Below, one piece after another: positions 23,901 through 34,510 of a stretch of 64,000 bases of DNA. Source of the stretch: Lophius americanus (Eukaryota > Chordata > Actinopteri > Lophiiformes > Lophiidae). How positions within the stretch are numbered: the stretch's first letter is position 1; every line of letters starts with the position of its first letter. The translations under genes were made by a program, and so were the position numbers. The stretch covers positions 932,001 through 996,000 of the forward strand of contig JBBDHG010000011.1 in assembly GCA_037951165.1 (NCBI GenBank), written 5' to 3'. Under the pieces are notes generated by a model. The model ran no database searches. It was given only the letters and a program-made list of their open reading frames with translations, and was not told where the DNA came from.

Positions 23901-25186
23901 TTTTTGTTTTAAGCGTAGGCTTTCGGCTTTCTATTCGAGGTAATAATAATAAATAATAAAAACCCTAGTTATGATGTCATGCTGTGAGGTCATGAGACAA
24001 CGTCACCAAATCACAATAATGAGGGTTTTTCAATGTATCTTGGATTAAGTTCCCAGAGTAATCCATTAGGGTTGACTCAACTTGGATACTTTAAGTAGGT
24101 TTATTTAACTTTATTCAATAGAGTAAGTCCAATTTTACAGTCTTTAAAAAAATACCCTGCTTGTTTGAGTCTGTCTAAACCAAATCAATCAATTTGTTTC
24201 AAAAGAAAGGATAACTACTTGAAGAAACTCATTCAATCTTGAGGATACTTTACATGATTTAATGAAATGATTAGGTGTGGAGTGACCACCAATGTGATCG
24301 TTATAGGAGATTTATGTTTCGCTATAGTTTGCGTCAAGGGTTTGACACAAAACACAAAAAACTGATTATATCAGTTTTAGCAATCTTGTTAAAATCGTTG
24401 AACTTCATTCAATTCCTTCATGATGTTTTCATTTTCATCTTGCAAACATTAAATTTAACAGCCTGCCAATTAAATCCTGTGAGTGCGGTGAGGATATTCC
24501 TCCGAAGTCAATCATCCTATAATGGCTAAAAACAACTCTTAAAGTTCGGATGCTGATGATGATGATGATAGCAGACCTGGCTTTATGTCGCATGTGAGCT
24601 GGACACCTAGAGGCGCTCCGCCAAGTTCCGGTGATGGATATCCAAGGTCCGGAAAATCCCCCAGAAACTGCGCGGCTCTGTCGGACAGATGCGCAGGAGG
24701 GATCTGACTGGAGACGCTCTCCTCCGCGCTGGCCAGACATCCCTCTCCCACACACGACTTCGCTCGACTTTTTGGCCGTATCCTCAGTGGAAGTCTGCAC
24801 TCGATCCCTCTACATTCTCGGGTGTCATTAGTAGTGGGCTGAAATTGTTTGGCGTGCGTTGCGCAGTCCGCGTCGGCGCACCCTGCTGGGTCGTGCGCTC
24901 TCATCCGCGCGCTGCCGTCCCCGTGCCGCCCGCGTTGCGCGTCGGTCACCGCTCTCGCAGAGATGGGATATACGTGGCTGGAAACTATCTGCGGGGCTCT
25001 ACCCTTTGTCGTCGGCGTGAACTGCCGCGGGGGTCTGGAGGATCTGCTCCCCGGACAGTGCGCTCCGGCGCAGGGTCTTGGATCGCCGGTTTCTGCGCCA
25101 TAGCAGTGCGTCCCTCTGCAGATCTCTCCACCAGCTTGGATTGATACCCACGATAGCAGCAGCAGCATTGGTGTTGCTGAATTCAT
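19452..25186 (-). CDS. Unrecognised secreted multidomain protein, 922 aa, four coding exons
   Basis: Coding exons are 25186-24577, 22813-22254, 21870-21804 and 20983-19452, and all joins keep phase, giving 922 residues plus TGA. Residues 1-20 look like a signal peptide (MLLLLSWVSIQAGG core). Residues 23-150 carry five C-x4-C motifs. About 212-325 is a Gln/Leu-rich coiled coil. Residues 346-389 are cysteine-rich and TNFR-like (CPPGFF...C...DRMC). From 391 there is an EGF-CA-type domain opening DRDEC. Residues 430-466 form a second TNFR-like segment. About 490-922 holds three diverged beta-rich repeats, each with two cysteines and a hydrophobic end containing Trp. Seven N-glycosylation sequons fit secretion. 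The layout recalls extracellular multimers such as multimerins or C1q/TNF-type proteins, but I cannot name a family. An oligomeric secreted adhesion or lectin-like role is inference only. It is divergent from apbb1ip. Confidence 0.88.
20984..21803 (-). other. Intron 3 of the secreted-protein gene
   Basis: Minus-strand GT at 21803-21802 and AG at 20985-20984. I see no further exon or recognisable repeat inside it. Confidence 0.8.
21804..21870 (-). CDS. Secreted-protein gene, coding exon 3, 67 nt (first half of EGF-CA domain)
   Basis: The acceptor is attgcag and the donor is GTGAGT. The exon encodes DRDECLELPHICGEHVKC and then LNTP plus one base of Gly. The D-x-D-E-C opening, cysteine spacing and C-L-N-T-P-G-G-F link into exon 4 match a calcium-binding EGF module. 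Phase 0 in and phase 1 out fit both neighbours exactly. Confidence 0.88.
21871..22253 (-). other. Intron 2 of the secreted-protein gene
   Basis: Minus-strand GTATTG donor and attgcag acceptor. Nothing else is recognised. Confidence 0.8.
22254..22813 (-). CDS. Secreted-protein gene, coding exon 2 (residues 204-390)
   Basis: The acceptor reads ctctcag, then GGGAGAAC; the incoming G from exon 1 completes a Gly codon. It encodes a long Gln/Glu/Leu-rich amphipathic coiled coil with no prolines over about 100 residues, then a cysteine cluster (CPSTCGPEEYC, CEKCTMCPPGFF) resembling a TNFR cysteine-rich repeat. It ends CAG before GTATTG, in phase 0. Confidence 0.9.
22880..23190. repeat. Interspersed repeat fragment in intron
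   Basis: It has cctatcagccatacatttat, gtaggtccttcttttgtagc and caccgcgcatcagctagcat, words of a well-known fish repeat whose other end resembles 16855-17090 and 57265-57310. Confidence 0.6.
24050..24200. repeat. AT-rich block with GTTGACTCAACTT-type words
   Basis: The words gttgactcaacttgga, tttaactttattcaa and agtaagtccaattttac repeat loosely and match the larger block at 37150-37660. Confidence 0.5.
24577..25186 (-). CDS. Secreted-protein gene, coding exon 1 (residues 1-204)
   Basis: ATG at 25186-25184 opens a short hydrophobic signal-peptide-like N-terminus. The exon encodes five C-x4-C motifs (CRGTHC, CAGAHC, CADADC, CRGIEC, CVGEGC) and two QF-x-PTT segments (QFTPTT, QFQPTT). It ends with one base of a split Gly codon before a GTCTGC donor (24576-24575). 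The exon is unusually CpG-rich compared with its AT-rich surroundings. Start choice: this ATG is the first in frame after a strong upstream acceptor at 25216-25215 and directly precedes the signal peptide. Confidence 0.88.
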
Positions 25187-25214
25187 TTTTTGCGCCAGCT
25201 TTCTCTAACTGTCA
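25187..25214 (-). other. 5' UTR part of coding exon 1 and its acceptor
   Basis: On the minus strand a long pyrimidine tract ending attttgcag lies at 25224-25215 and is followed by 28 bases before the ATG. This is a strong 3' splice site and implies at least one upstream non-coding exon. Confidence 0.55.
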
Positions 25215-25309
25215 CTGCAAAATAGGAAGCAAAGAAAAAAAAATGCAAGTTAAATTTCCCTGCTGATAAATCCGACAAACTTGGTGAATTCTTCACAGAT
25301 CATTATTAC

Positions 25310-25500
25310 CTTCAGCTCCAGGGTTTTGGTGAGACTGGGTTTCCTGACTGTCACTGAGGAAGAACAACATCAGACACGGAGGCTGGCTCTCTCCATGCCT
25401 GAGCCACTCTGAGGGTTTTCTGTGCTCCAGTGTCAGTATGTGGCATTCCTGAGACTTAATTAGCATCAGGTTTCCCCAGCCACAAATTAACCCTTCACCC
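25310..25500 (-). other. Candidate non-coding leader exon of the secreted-protein gene
   Basis: On the minus strand, sequence ending gagctgaag before GTAATA (donor at 25309) faces the acceptor at 25215, predicting a 95-nt intron, which is a normal size for compact fish introns. The 5' end is not determined; 25500 is only a guess. There is no transcript evidence. Confidence 0.4.
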
Positions 25501-25576
25501 TCCCTCTCCTCCACACAACAACTCCCCTCCAGGCAGAGCCAAGGATATGGAAGCCTAGAGCCGTCATATGGGGGAA

Positions 25577-25590
25577 ATTATTTATTTAAT
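25577..25590 (-). promoter_or_regulatory. TATA-like AT tract upstream of the candidate leader exon
   Basis: The minus strand reads ATTAAATAAATAAT here, about 80 nt upstream of the guessed leader exon. It could be a TATA-type core promoter, but such AT tracts are common by chance in this window. Confidence 0.2.
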
Positions 25591-25619
25591 GCCTAGCTCC
25601 ATTCAATAAAACGGAGCTT

Positions 25620-26250
25620 TGCTTTTTTAATTTATATAACTTCATGAGCGATCATGAGTCCCCAGGGTGTCGATCTGAACGACTGCAGCAGCCGATTTAT
25701 GTCAATGTCAGATAAAAGAGTCTCCACCATTGATCAGTACATCCAAATCTAACATCTAACACAGGCTTGTTTTCTGTCTTTTTGTTCGACACAACATTCG
25801 GATCAGTCCTTTTCATTCAGCGCTGACGAAACTTTACAGTGAGACATTCGCAGATTCAAACTACCGGGTCAATAACTCATTAGGGGAACTTTGATTAAAC
25901 AAAAACAACATCTCTTGTGTTTCATAGTAATTGAGATAATCTGCTTCAATCCCATGTTCATCAATCGAAGCGGTCCTCTAATCTGGACCGACACCACTGG
26001 TGTCTTCTATGTGGCGTTTCTCAGCTTGGTGATTAGGGACCGTCAACAAAGTTCAAGAATGTACTGATATGAAGATCAACCTCACCGACAGCATTCCTCA
26101 CATCAGTCGGTTTCACCGCAGCAACGGTTCGATGAAAACTTCAATGATTTGACTTTTATGTACTTCTACTCCGGTGGAAACACTGAGATCTTCTTGAGGT
26201 TAAACTCCAGCGACTAGTTTGGACACACATGCTTTTGTATAACTAGACCC
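25620..26250. other. Divergent intergenic region, no gene recognised
   Basis: No supported feature beyond short open frames. Confidence 0.5.
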
Positions 26251-26470
26251 AGGATGTCGTTTCCTGACAGCAAGGATAGTATGCATGAAAAGCCCCCAGT
26301 CCCCCTGCATTGTGTAAGCAATTGAACTCCTATAATGAAATGCAACGTTTAGTCTGAAAAACAGTGTTTTTCATGGCACAGCTCCCCCTAGTGAGTTAAA
26401 TATGAACTACTGGGTGAAAATATGATATAGTCAAGATAGAATTCCTCGAGTCAATTCATGTCAGATAAAC
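26250..26470 (-). repeat. Family A interspersed repeat, minus orientation
   Basis: The minus strand has acaatgcagggggactgggg, ttcagactaaacgttgcatt and tcactagggggagctgtg. Confidence 0.75.
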
Positions 26471-26479
26471 ATATGAAAA

Positions 26480-28540
26480 GTAACAGTAAACAACCTTTTT
26501 GATTTCACTTATTTCACTTATCCACGCTGGCAGTCTCCGGAAATAAAAGTAAACGACCTTTTGTTTACTTGTGATAACAGATGAATGATCTCACAATGTC
26601 ACAGAAACACTATTAACGCATCAGATATTGTTTGTCCACATCACATTATAAGAATGCCTTAGAATAAGAAAGGAGCAGTTTAGTCGGGGACAAAAATCTA
26701 ATTCTACTTTAACTCTTCTCATGACTGTCACGTTTCATTTTCCTCTCTGTTGACTCTCCTGTGACCTTATAGCCATCCCAGTTTCAAAAAGCGTCAGTGT
26801 TTTCTTGTCCAGCACATCCTGATTGTTGAGACAGCTGCTGGTCCGCGGCGTCCCCCATGTTATACTGGCCCTGTCAACACACAGCGCCCCACTTTATAGA
26901 CAAAGCCAACAAAGGTCAAACTTTTGTTGGAGGGACCTATGGCAGAAGTCAGGAATGTGACACCCACGGCGGACTCTTGGAACCCGTCCTCTGGTTTAAG
27001 TGCTCCGGCTCCCCCACATGTCCAGAGGGAGGTTATCTGAGGCTGATGAATGCTGGGATATCTGTCGTTTGATTGGCTCTGGTGTAAATTTCTGTCTGAC
27101 TAGTCAAGGTCAAACATGTACGGAGGCCAATTCCTGCCAAATGACAAATCACACTTTATTAAAATTAAAATATGAGTATGTTCAGAAGATGACACATTGG
27201 GTTGATTCTGGGTGCCAAATTATTTGACTTATAGTCTCAGAACGTTCACTTCTCCCTCCCATAATTCTGTTCTGTGTAATTCAACATTTTCATCTAATAT
27301 CTGTTTGTGACCATTATGTCATAGAATAAAGACATATCCAAGTTATATCTCAAAAACTACATTTTTGTCATTCTGATTTATCCTTTAGTAATTTTGGCTC
27401 TTTTTTATCTTTATTTCAAATTTGCTGATTTCATAAATAGCATAAAAGAAAACTACATGATAAACCTAAGCTAATAGGAATAACAGAAATTAATATTCTA
27501 TTTAGAGAATGACAATTTTACAACTCGCATGGAGAATAAAAATAATAATCATAAGTATTTCCACCGTATATCTGAATAATCTTATTTACTGTAAATTAAG
27601 ATTCTAATAATATTCTCTAAATATTGACTTTTTTTTTTTTACTATCGCCTAAATATCTCATTGTGTCAGAATTTGGGGTTAAATAGTTTTCCTTATGACT
27701 TAAAGTCTCATTAAGTGCATTTTTATCTCACATGTGTTACAAGTTTCCTTCATTGTATTATATTGTATATTTTTGCATATATATATATATATATATATAT
27801 TCAAGAATTTAAAAACTCTTCTTAATGTTTAGATTCTCGTAGTATTTTCTAAATAGTGAATATTCATGACTATTGCCTAAATATCTTATAAAGTCATCAC
27901 TTCTGGTTAATAAGTTTCCCTTATGACTTCAAATCTTAGGCAGTTCACTCACTATTTCATTTGGAAAATATTTTGTCTTATCTTTAATGATTAATTAAAA
28001 TATCTGACTTAGTATTCAACATTAATCTTTTTTACTTTTATGTACTTTTCTCATCCTTTAGTCTTTAAATCAACTTAAACTCTTACGCTGATTGTTGCAT
28101 GACTTTTTTACATTCTTTGACATGTTCAACATTTCATCTTTTATTAACCTAGAAATCGTACAAAATTCAACGTATGCAGTGAAAAAGTTTCGTGTATTTG
28201 TGAATAAAGATCCCCCTCACGTTTTCTATTTTCCTGCAAACATGCAGAATTTGTTGGCGCTCTTTGAGATATTTAAGGACTGCAGGTGGGCAGCATGAAC
28301 TTCTCCAAACCACTCAGAGGGGTGGAAAAGTGTCTGCCGTGTTCACTACAGCAGAGTACAAACAGAGGGCACTACAGCACTCCTGCATGCGTCACTCTTC
28401 ACTTTACCACAGTGACACTTTGTCGTCTGCAGCCTTTAACAAATGCTTATGGTTTTGCAAGGTGCTCTCTGGTTTTCTCATTATCACATCATTCTCTTTT
28501 CATTCAGCGGAGCCTCAGAAGGGCATTATGAGGTGTGTCA
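26480..28540. other. AT-rich intergenic stretch with an AT microsatellite
   Basis: An (AT)12 run lies at 27777-27800. Between 27280 and 28100, ctaaatatct and attttctaaata words recur irregularly. No gene is seen. Confidence 0.5.
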
Positions 28541-29490
28541 GCGCTCACATTTAACATGATGGAGAGGATGGACGCGGATCTCTGCCCTCTTACATACCTC
28601 ACACCTCACCATCTGAGGCTCTGCACAACTTTAATTCCAAGTTTTGGCTCCTTTTTGGAGAAGGGCTTTGCGACTTGTAAATGCTTTTTTACTTTCTGTG
28701 CAACGCGGGATACGTGATAAATGCACTAAAAAGGAAATGTATGGTTTCTCAATGCAAATAACGTGAAACACATGTAGAAAGAATCGTTAGGAGCCACAGC
28801 TGGAGCGCCATCAGTGACAGAGTGGTGACACAAAACAGAGAAATCGACCCTCTGTGCCTGAGAGCTCTTAGCGAGTGCATCTGTTTGACAAACGTTCTAC
28901 GGCGTGATGATCTATAGGAGAAGCTTGGAGCTAATGAGAGGTAGCTTTTGTCCATCTGTTTGTCAACCCCTGAGAGAGGGAGGAAACGACTGGTGGTTGG
29001 GGCACATGCCTGCACCCGAGTGTTTGTTTAATACATCAAAAGTCAGGAAAGCTTCTTGGAGCCGGTCAAGGTTATTTGGTTTCTCCCCATGCTGCTCAGC
29101 TCCTGTCCGATGACAGGAGTTCGCCCCAGAGAGGGTGGTCGCCCCCCCTGCAGGAGCCCAGGCTGGTAGTTAGGGGAAACAGGACACATTTAGAAAAACA
29201 ATAGGAATGGAAAATCATTTTTTTACCTTTTGTAAAGTGCCTTAAAGAGTTGAAAAGGAGGCCAGAGCTGAGGGGGGGTTAAGAGGAGCCTCAGAGCGGA
29301 GCCTCTGTCAAATGAGAAATCTCGTTTATTTTTTTTCGGCCTCCCAGGTTGACTCAAGGGGAAATGCAAATAAATAGCGCTATCTGCCTCTGCATGGTCA
29401 GATAAGAGCCAGAAGCTATTCACAGCTTGACAGCTTGACATTCCTGGCGTCGAAGATTACCGACCTTGTTGCACCGCGTCAGCGTCTTAC
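28540..29490. other. Intergenic stretch, possible regulatory sequence
   Basis: It is GC-richer and largely repeat-free. It holds atgcaaat (29364) and cagataag (29399), matching POU-octamer and GATA sites. Regulatory function is inference only. Confidence 0.3.
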
Positions 29491-29564
29491 GATGTTCCTT
29501 TTTAATTATGTCCCCGTAAAGTCAGGGATTTTATGGAATTGTCATCACAGCCGCAGATCCTTGG

Positions 29565-30110
29565 CGTTAAGCCATAACTCAAAACTATTTATGGATCATT
29601 GTCTAATTCTATGCCCACATAGACCTTTTAGTGCGAGAAAGACATTTTTGGTAAAAAATATTATAAAATATATAAATATAATATTGCAATCAACCGTTTT
29701 TTTTTCAAATTTGGTGTGTATGAAAGGAAATGAGGAGATTTATCTCCTAAACATCATTCTTTACCCTAATGTTTTATATGTTATTGGCTAGGGTTGAGCT
29801 TTTTTTAAAAAATATATTTGTTTTTTGGGGGAGGGGCCATAATTTTCCAACCCTTGGTCGAATTTCGTCCAAATTTGGTGCACATAAATTGACATGAGGG
29901 GATCTATCTTGCATACATTGTGTTTTACTTGAATAATTCCTATTTTACTCATTAATATTACACTTCTTACAAAACGCACTCTTCTTAGGACATAAATCCA
30001 AATTAAAGTTGAGGAGTTCAATCAGGAGGATTTCTTGTACAATGCAGGGGAGTGGGGACTTTCAGGGGTATACCCTTGCTGTCGGAGACAGCATAGGTCT
30101 AGTTTTAGCA
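29565..30110 (+). repeat. Family A interspersed repeat, near full copy
   Basis: It runs from cataactcaaaactatttat through catagaccttttagtgcgag, ggggccataattttccaacc and acaatgcaggggagtgggga to ctgtcggagacagcatagg. Confidence 0.8.
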
Positions 30111-30689
30111 AAGACAAAGGCACTTGAGTTCATGCGAGGGCTATGATAAAAGATTTAGGTGGAGACCTTTTTCATTTTGAATATTTCAAGCGTTTGTTTG
30201 TGAGGTGAAGTTTTTTCTTCATCAGCTGGAGTCGGTTGTGCCTCGCCGTTCCTGACCTGCTGTAAATCAGTTCTAGGGAGGTAAATTATTAACCACCACA
30301 TTCCTCTTGCTGATTCAGCCCTACTCTTCATCCCGCCGAGACCTCGCCTGTTTTTATTTCTTCTAAACGTGCTTCGTGGTCCGCTCACGTGTTTGTCTGT
30401 CAGTCGGCGCCGTGATTGTCCGTAACATCCGACAGCCGTCCGTCTCCCGGTCCGCCCGTGTTCGCAGCTTTGAAACAATTGCAGCGTAGGGAGGCTGCGA
30501 TAAGGAGGCTGTTCAAGAGGAGGGCCGCTGCAAGACTGTTGTGAAAGTGTTGAGTCCTTGGAAGAAATGCGGGGACAGGTCTGGACCTGAACTTCCGCAT
30601 TAAGCAGGAAGAAGCCAACAGTCAGAGAGCCAGATGCAAAGCATATCAGCACAGCCGCCCGTTTCACGGTGCTGTGTTAGAGAATAAGA

Positions 30690-30763
30690 ACATTTTTCTT
30701 TAAGTGGAGGTGATGTCTGTGAAGCTATAATTCTGCTGACTCGGGAAATAACACGCTCTAAAG
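30690..30763 (+). other. Possible non-coding leader exon of apbb1ip
   Basis: A CpG-richer block (about 30330-30600) is followed by sequence ending ctctaaag before a consensus GTGAGT donor at 30764. Because the first coding exon begins right at an acceptor, some upstream leader must exist, and this is one plausible position about 7.7 kb away. Weak evidence. Confidence 0.2.
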
Positions 30764-32570
30764 GTGAGTTCCATCTGTGCTAAGTTGGATGTTGGACCTT
30801 AAGTTAATGGTGTTCCGTCTCTGTCTTCTAAGCCGACGTGTCTTTGACTCTTATATAAGAAAGCTTTGTTGTTTTTATCTGATTGCAGCAAATTGTCAAA
30901 CAGATCAAAAATCATCCTATGTTCATTATTCTATTTATTATCATTTGTGGACTGGATTAAGTGTCTGTCCAGTGAAAAGGCAGATATTTGGCCTGCAAAT
31001 GAAAAGTGACTTACTTCACGAGTCTTTCCAACAGGGTGGACCCGTCTTTGCCTCAGACGCTGTAAGACCCAATAACCACATTAAGATCGGCCTCTTTTTT
31101 TTAAAGCTAATAATCCTGTTACTTTGACTCTAATTGAGATCAAATCGCAGAGGAGTGGATTCTTTACATAGTAACTGTGTTTTTTACTGGATGAGGATGG
31201 ACTGATGCAGAGAGTACGGTCGAGTTGGCAGGGCGTTTTCTGTCTTTGATGGGAATCTACAAAACTTCGCAATCTGTTTAGAAGGCCAAGCGGCTCTTGT
31301 GCAACTCAGACAGTGTGAGATTTCTCCAAAACAATAGTTAGGATTTTGTGCATTCTTAGGTATCCCTTATAACACCTGCTCCTCAGGGCTAGTTGGCCGA
31401 ACTACTGCCTCAGATCTGGACCGAAAAAACACATTTGAGATTATTTAAAGCGGAGGTTTATTTTCTGTTGGAATGTACCATGAAGTGTTTTGGTCTCTTT
31501 TTAAACCCAAGAAGCAGCACAGTGGTGTGTTTTCACAAATGCGGTTATTGGAGGGCCGCGGGATTTCATGCCCAGAAAGTTTCCAATAATATTTAGAAAT
31601 CCTGACAAATCTCATGCGGTTTCTAGAATGAAAATAGAAACGGTGTAGCGGATACTCTTATTATTCCTCCATTCTATAGATGAATATGAATCTTAAGTTT
31701 GAAAATATGAACTCTGCTCGCTGCTCTTGACTGGAAATTAAACTATCCCTTTATTCTACCCACCTGACCTTACGGGGCTCAATCCGAGTGACGTCAGTTC
31801 GTCGTCCTCGTAAACATTTTCGATTCAAATGGAAATCCTGGACGACTTTACATTTTAAAAAGAAATAGCAGGGCATATTGGAAATAAGCTTATTCTCTTT
31901 TTTCATGCTCCGGGCCAAATCTCCTCAGAAAGTGGAATGTAATGAAAGTCAATTCAATTTCACACATGCATCATAATGGGCCTAGAGATGTGCTCGTGTC
32001 ACGACCTTTCCATGCACAGCTGAACTCTTCATTTTTGCGTCACTTGTCCTCACATTCACCATAGCAACCAAAAGATTGGTTGCTATTCACATCAACTCAA
32101 TTTGACTTTTTCCATTAAGTTGGGCAACATCAGAATCCTTGATTTGGTATTTTTCTCCGTTGCATTTTCTTTTGCTAATCGCTGTGAAGGAAGCAAGCTA
32201 AGAAGTATGTCCTTCTCTCCAGCAACACCCTCCAGCTCAAGCCCAGGGGGGATCTTGAGGCATTCCCAGAACCCACTGGAGAGACAAATTTTCCAATTTA
32301 TTGAGTTTTTCAAGAAGATCCATACTTTCTCATGCGTGGATAGTGCCAGGCTATTCATTTCCCAAGCTTCCCAATGCTCATGCTAAGCTAAGCTAATACA
32401 TTTGTATTTTGAGTACATTTCATTTTCCAGAGAATGAACAAACATCTGTTGATGAATAAGCTTCAGAGGTGGTGCTAAGCAGATTTGAGAGCCGGACTTG
32501 TGGTTTCCCCTTACTAATAATGTGAAGCTCTCAAATGTTAACCTGAGCTATATTTAACTGAAAGAGAAAT
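30764..32570. other. No gene recognised
   Basis: Short open frames only; no supported feature. Confidence 0.5.
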
Positions 32571-32574
32571 TCGT

Positions 32575-32785
32575 GTTGATATTCTGGGAAATCCAGTTCT
32601 CTGCATTTGACCCATCCCTGAGGATCAGTCGGCACACGCTGGGTGGTGCTTGGGGAGCAAACTGGGGTCCAGATTTTGCTCAGGGACCGGACGACATTTA
32701 GGATCCAGGGGCAGTCCAGCGAACCGTTGACCTTCAGATTGAGGAGGACCACCTTAACTCCTGAGCTACAGACGCCCAAATACAC
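32575..32785 (-). repeat. tRNA-like SINE fragment, minus orientation
   Basis: Words such as cctgagctacagacgccc, accttcagattgaggaggac and gctcagggaccgg are the minus-strand form of a common fish SINE (GTAGCTCAGGAGGTAGAGC head). Confidence 0.65.
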
Positions 32786-33289
32786 TCATATCTCAGCATT
32801 GAATCTTCTTTTCAATATTTCCTACAGGCTAAAATCTCAGTCACTGCAATACAGTTTTTATAACAGCAGCTTATGGTGTCAGCGCCTCGTCTGTGGTTCT
32901 GCTCTGCCTTATGCTTCACACATATAAACTAGAATGCATTCGGAGAGAGTACCTCTGCCGAGACCGTTGTCATTAAAACATGAGCGATTGTTTCCAGACC
33001 ATGACACACCAGAAACTCATCATAAATGTGAATGATGAGATGTGTCATCGATGTTTTAGAAAAAAAATATACCCACAGTAAGCATTTATGAGTAAGCAGC
33101 AATAACACTAGGTGACATGGAGGAAGTATTTATACATAAAATAAAATAGTATTCAAATGTGAATAAATAGCATTTAAATAGCAAACATATCAAATTTGGA
33201 AAAACACCCGTGTCATGGAACACAATATGGTGATCTGACGAAGCTTTACTAGATCTCATGCCAGATTTAGCAATACCCCCGTAATACAA

Positions 33290-33525
33290 AGACCCCAGGC
33301 ACCTACTCCTAGTTATGCAATCATGAATCATACGGCAGCTGTAACTCAGGAGGAAGAGCAGTCGTCACCCATCAGTAGGTCAACAGTCCCATCCCTGGAC
33401 TTCTACATGTTGCCGGGTCCCTGAGCTAGAGCCCCTGAACCCAAAGTTACCGCCTGTGTGCTTCACATGGGATTGCTCACTGCTCCTCCTCCTCCTCCTC
33501 CTCCTCCTCAGGGATGGGTGAATTG
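33290..33525 (+). repeat. tRNA-like SINE fragment with CTC microsatellite
   Basis: gctgtaactcaggaggaaga at 33340 resembles a SINE A box, followed by cagtaggtcaacagtcccat and ccctgaacccaaagttaccg. It is in the opposite orientation to the copy at 32575. A (CTC)n run sits at 33482-33509. Confidence 0.65.
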
Positions 33526-33707
33526 CAGTAATCTTATTCCACATTGTTGTACTGTATGATAAAAGTGAAGAAATCACTTTTTACCTTCTACAGATACATG
33601 ACATCCCTTTGACTGAGCCTGAATCTGCTTTAACTGCATCATTATCTATTAGTGCCGTGCCATGTGTCCACCCCTCTTTGTAAATACACTGTGTCCCAAT
33701 TCATGTG

Positions 33708-33723
33708 GACCCCCCCCCCCCCC
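33708..33723. repeat. Poly-C run
   Basis: A near-uninterrupted C homopolymer, which may be length-uncertain in assembly. Confidence 0.8.
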
Positions 33724-33889
33724 AATTTGTATTTAGATATTCTATATTAAATATTTGTAAGGGCAGATCATAACTCATATCTGGAACCAACGGGCCACAA
33801 GTCCGTCCATGTCTGGTTATTTGTTATTTTGCCTGGCCTGTCATCATCACATCATGATGTTGGCAAAATGTCTTTCCTATCTCAGAACG

Positions 33890-34340
33890 TTGAAAAAAGA
33901 GGGAATGTGATTTGCGAGTTCCGGATCCGAATGAAAATGTAATCAGCTCTTCTGTTGCTCAAGATTCACCGTTATACACAATTAATCAAAAATCCATTGA
34001 CAACTTCTCAAGATATCTTGCATGCAAACACAATCAATCACTCATTGGCAGAGATAAACATGACCTCATTGGCAGAGATAATCATAAATATGCCATGGGT
34101 CATTACATTTATAGTAGGGGGGGGGTTGATTAATGACCGTTACACGGTCATAAGTGTAGAAAAAAGAGAGGAAGCGAAGAAGTGATCCAGAATTCACATC
34201 TGTACCTAGATTCATGTCAGAATGTAATTCATTCTTCCTTCACTCATGATCCATAGTGAGATTTCATCAAAATCTTTGGACACCTTTTGTTGAGGCAACT
34301 CTTATTGGCGGAGGGAAAAAGATAGAGAAAAAATGATGTC
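33890..34340. repeat. Interspersed repeat, two related units
   Basis: Two units share ccgaatgaaaatgtaatca / gtcagaatgtaattcattc, tttgctcaagat / cactcatgat and cattggcagagata / ttggcggagggaa. This resembles a common fish repeat. Confidence 0.5.
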
Positions 34341-34429
34341 ATACCTCCTGAAGTTTAATTTTATGTCATGCTCCCCTTTTTGAGTCACTATTTCTTCATG
34401 TAAAATGTGACTAAACCTATTTATGATAT

Positions 34430-34510
34430 GAGCCAGTGCTAGCATTCATAAGCTAAAGATTAAGGGGCCAAGGATGGAACCCTGGGGGACACCGCAGGTC
34501 AAAAGCCATG
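34430..34510 (-). pseudogene. LINE reverse-transcriptase fragment
   Basis: The minus strand reads CGVPQGSILGPLIF, the hallmark motif just before the RT active site in LINE elements. Only this short piece is recognisable. Confidence 0.7.

Larger units (their letters stand above)
22814..24576 (-). other. Intron 1 (first coding intron) of the secreted-protein gene
   Basis: Minus-strand GTCTGC donor at 24576 and ctctcag acceptor at 22814. It holds an interspersed repeat fragment (about 22880-23190) and an AT-rich block with TTGACTCAA-type motifs (about 24050-24200). Confidence 0.8.

Noticed and set aside
24689..25144. 151-codon plus-strand open frame
   Set aside because: Exactly antisense to the CpG-rich first coding exon; GC-rich sequence lacks stops on both strands.
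30155..30667. 170-codon minus-strand frame with a hydrophobic start
   Set aside because: The upstream end begins at GTG, not ATG, and the sequence shows no known domain or splice context.
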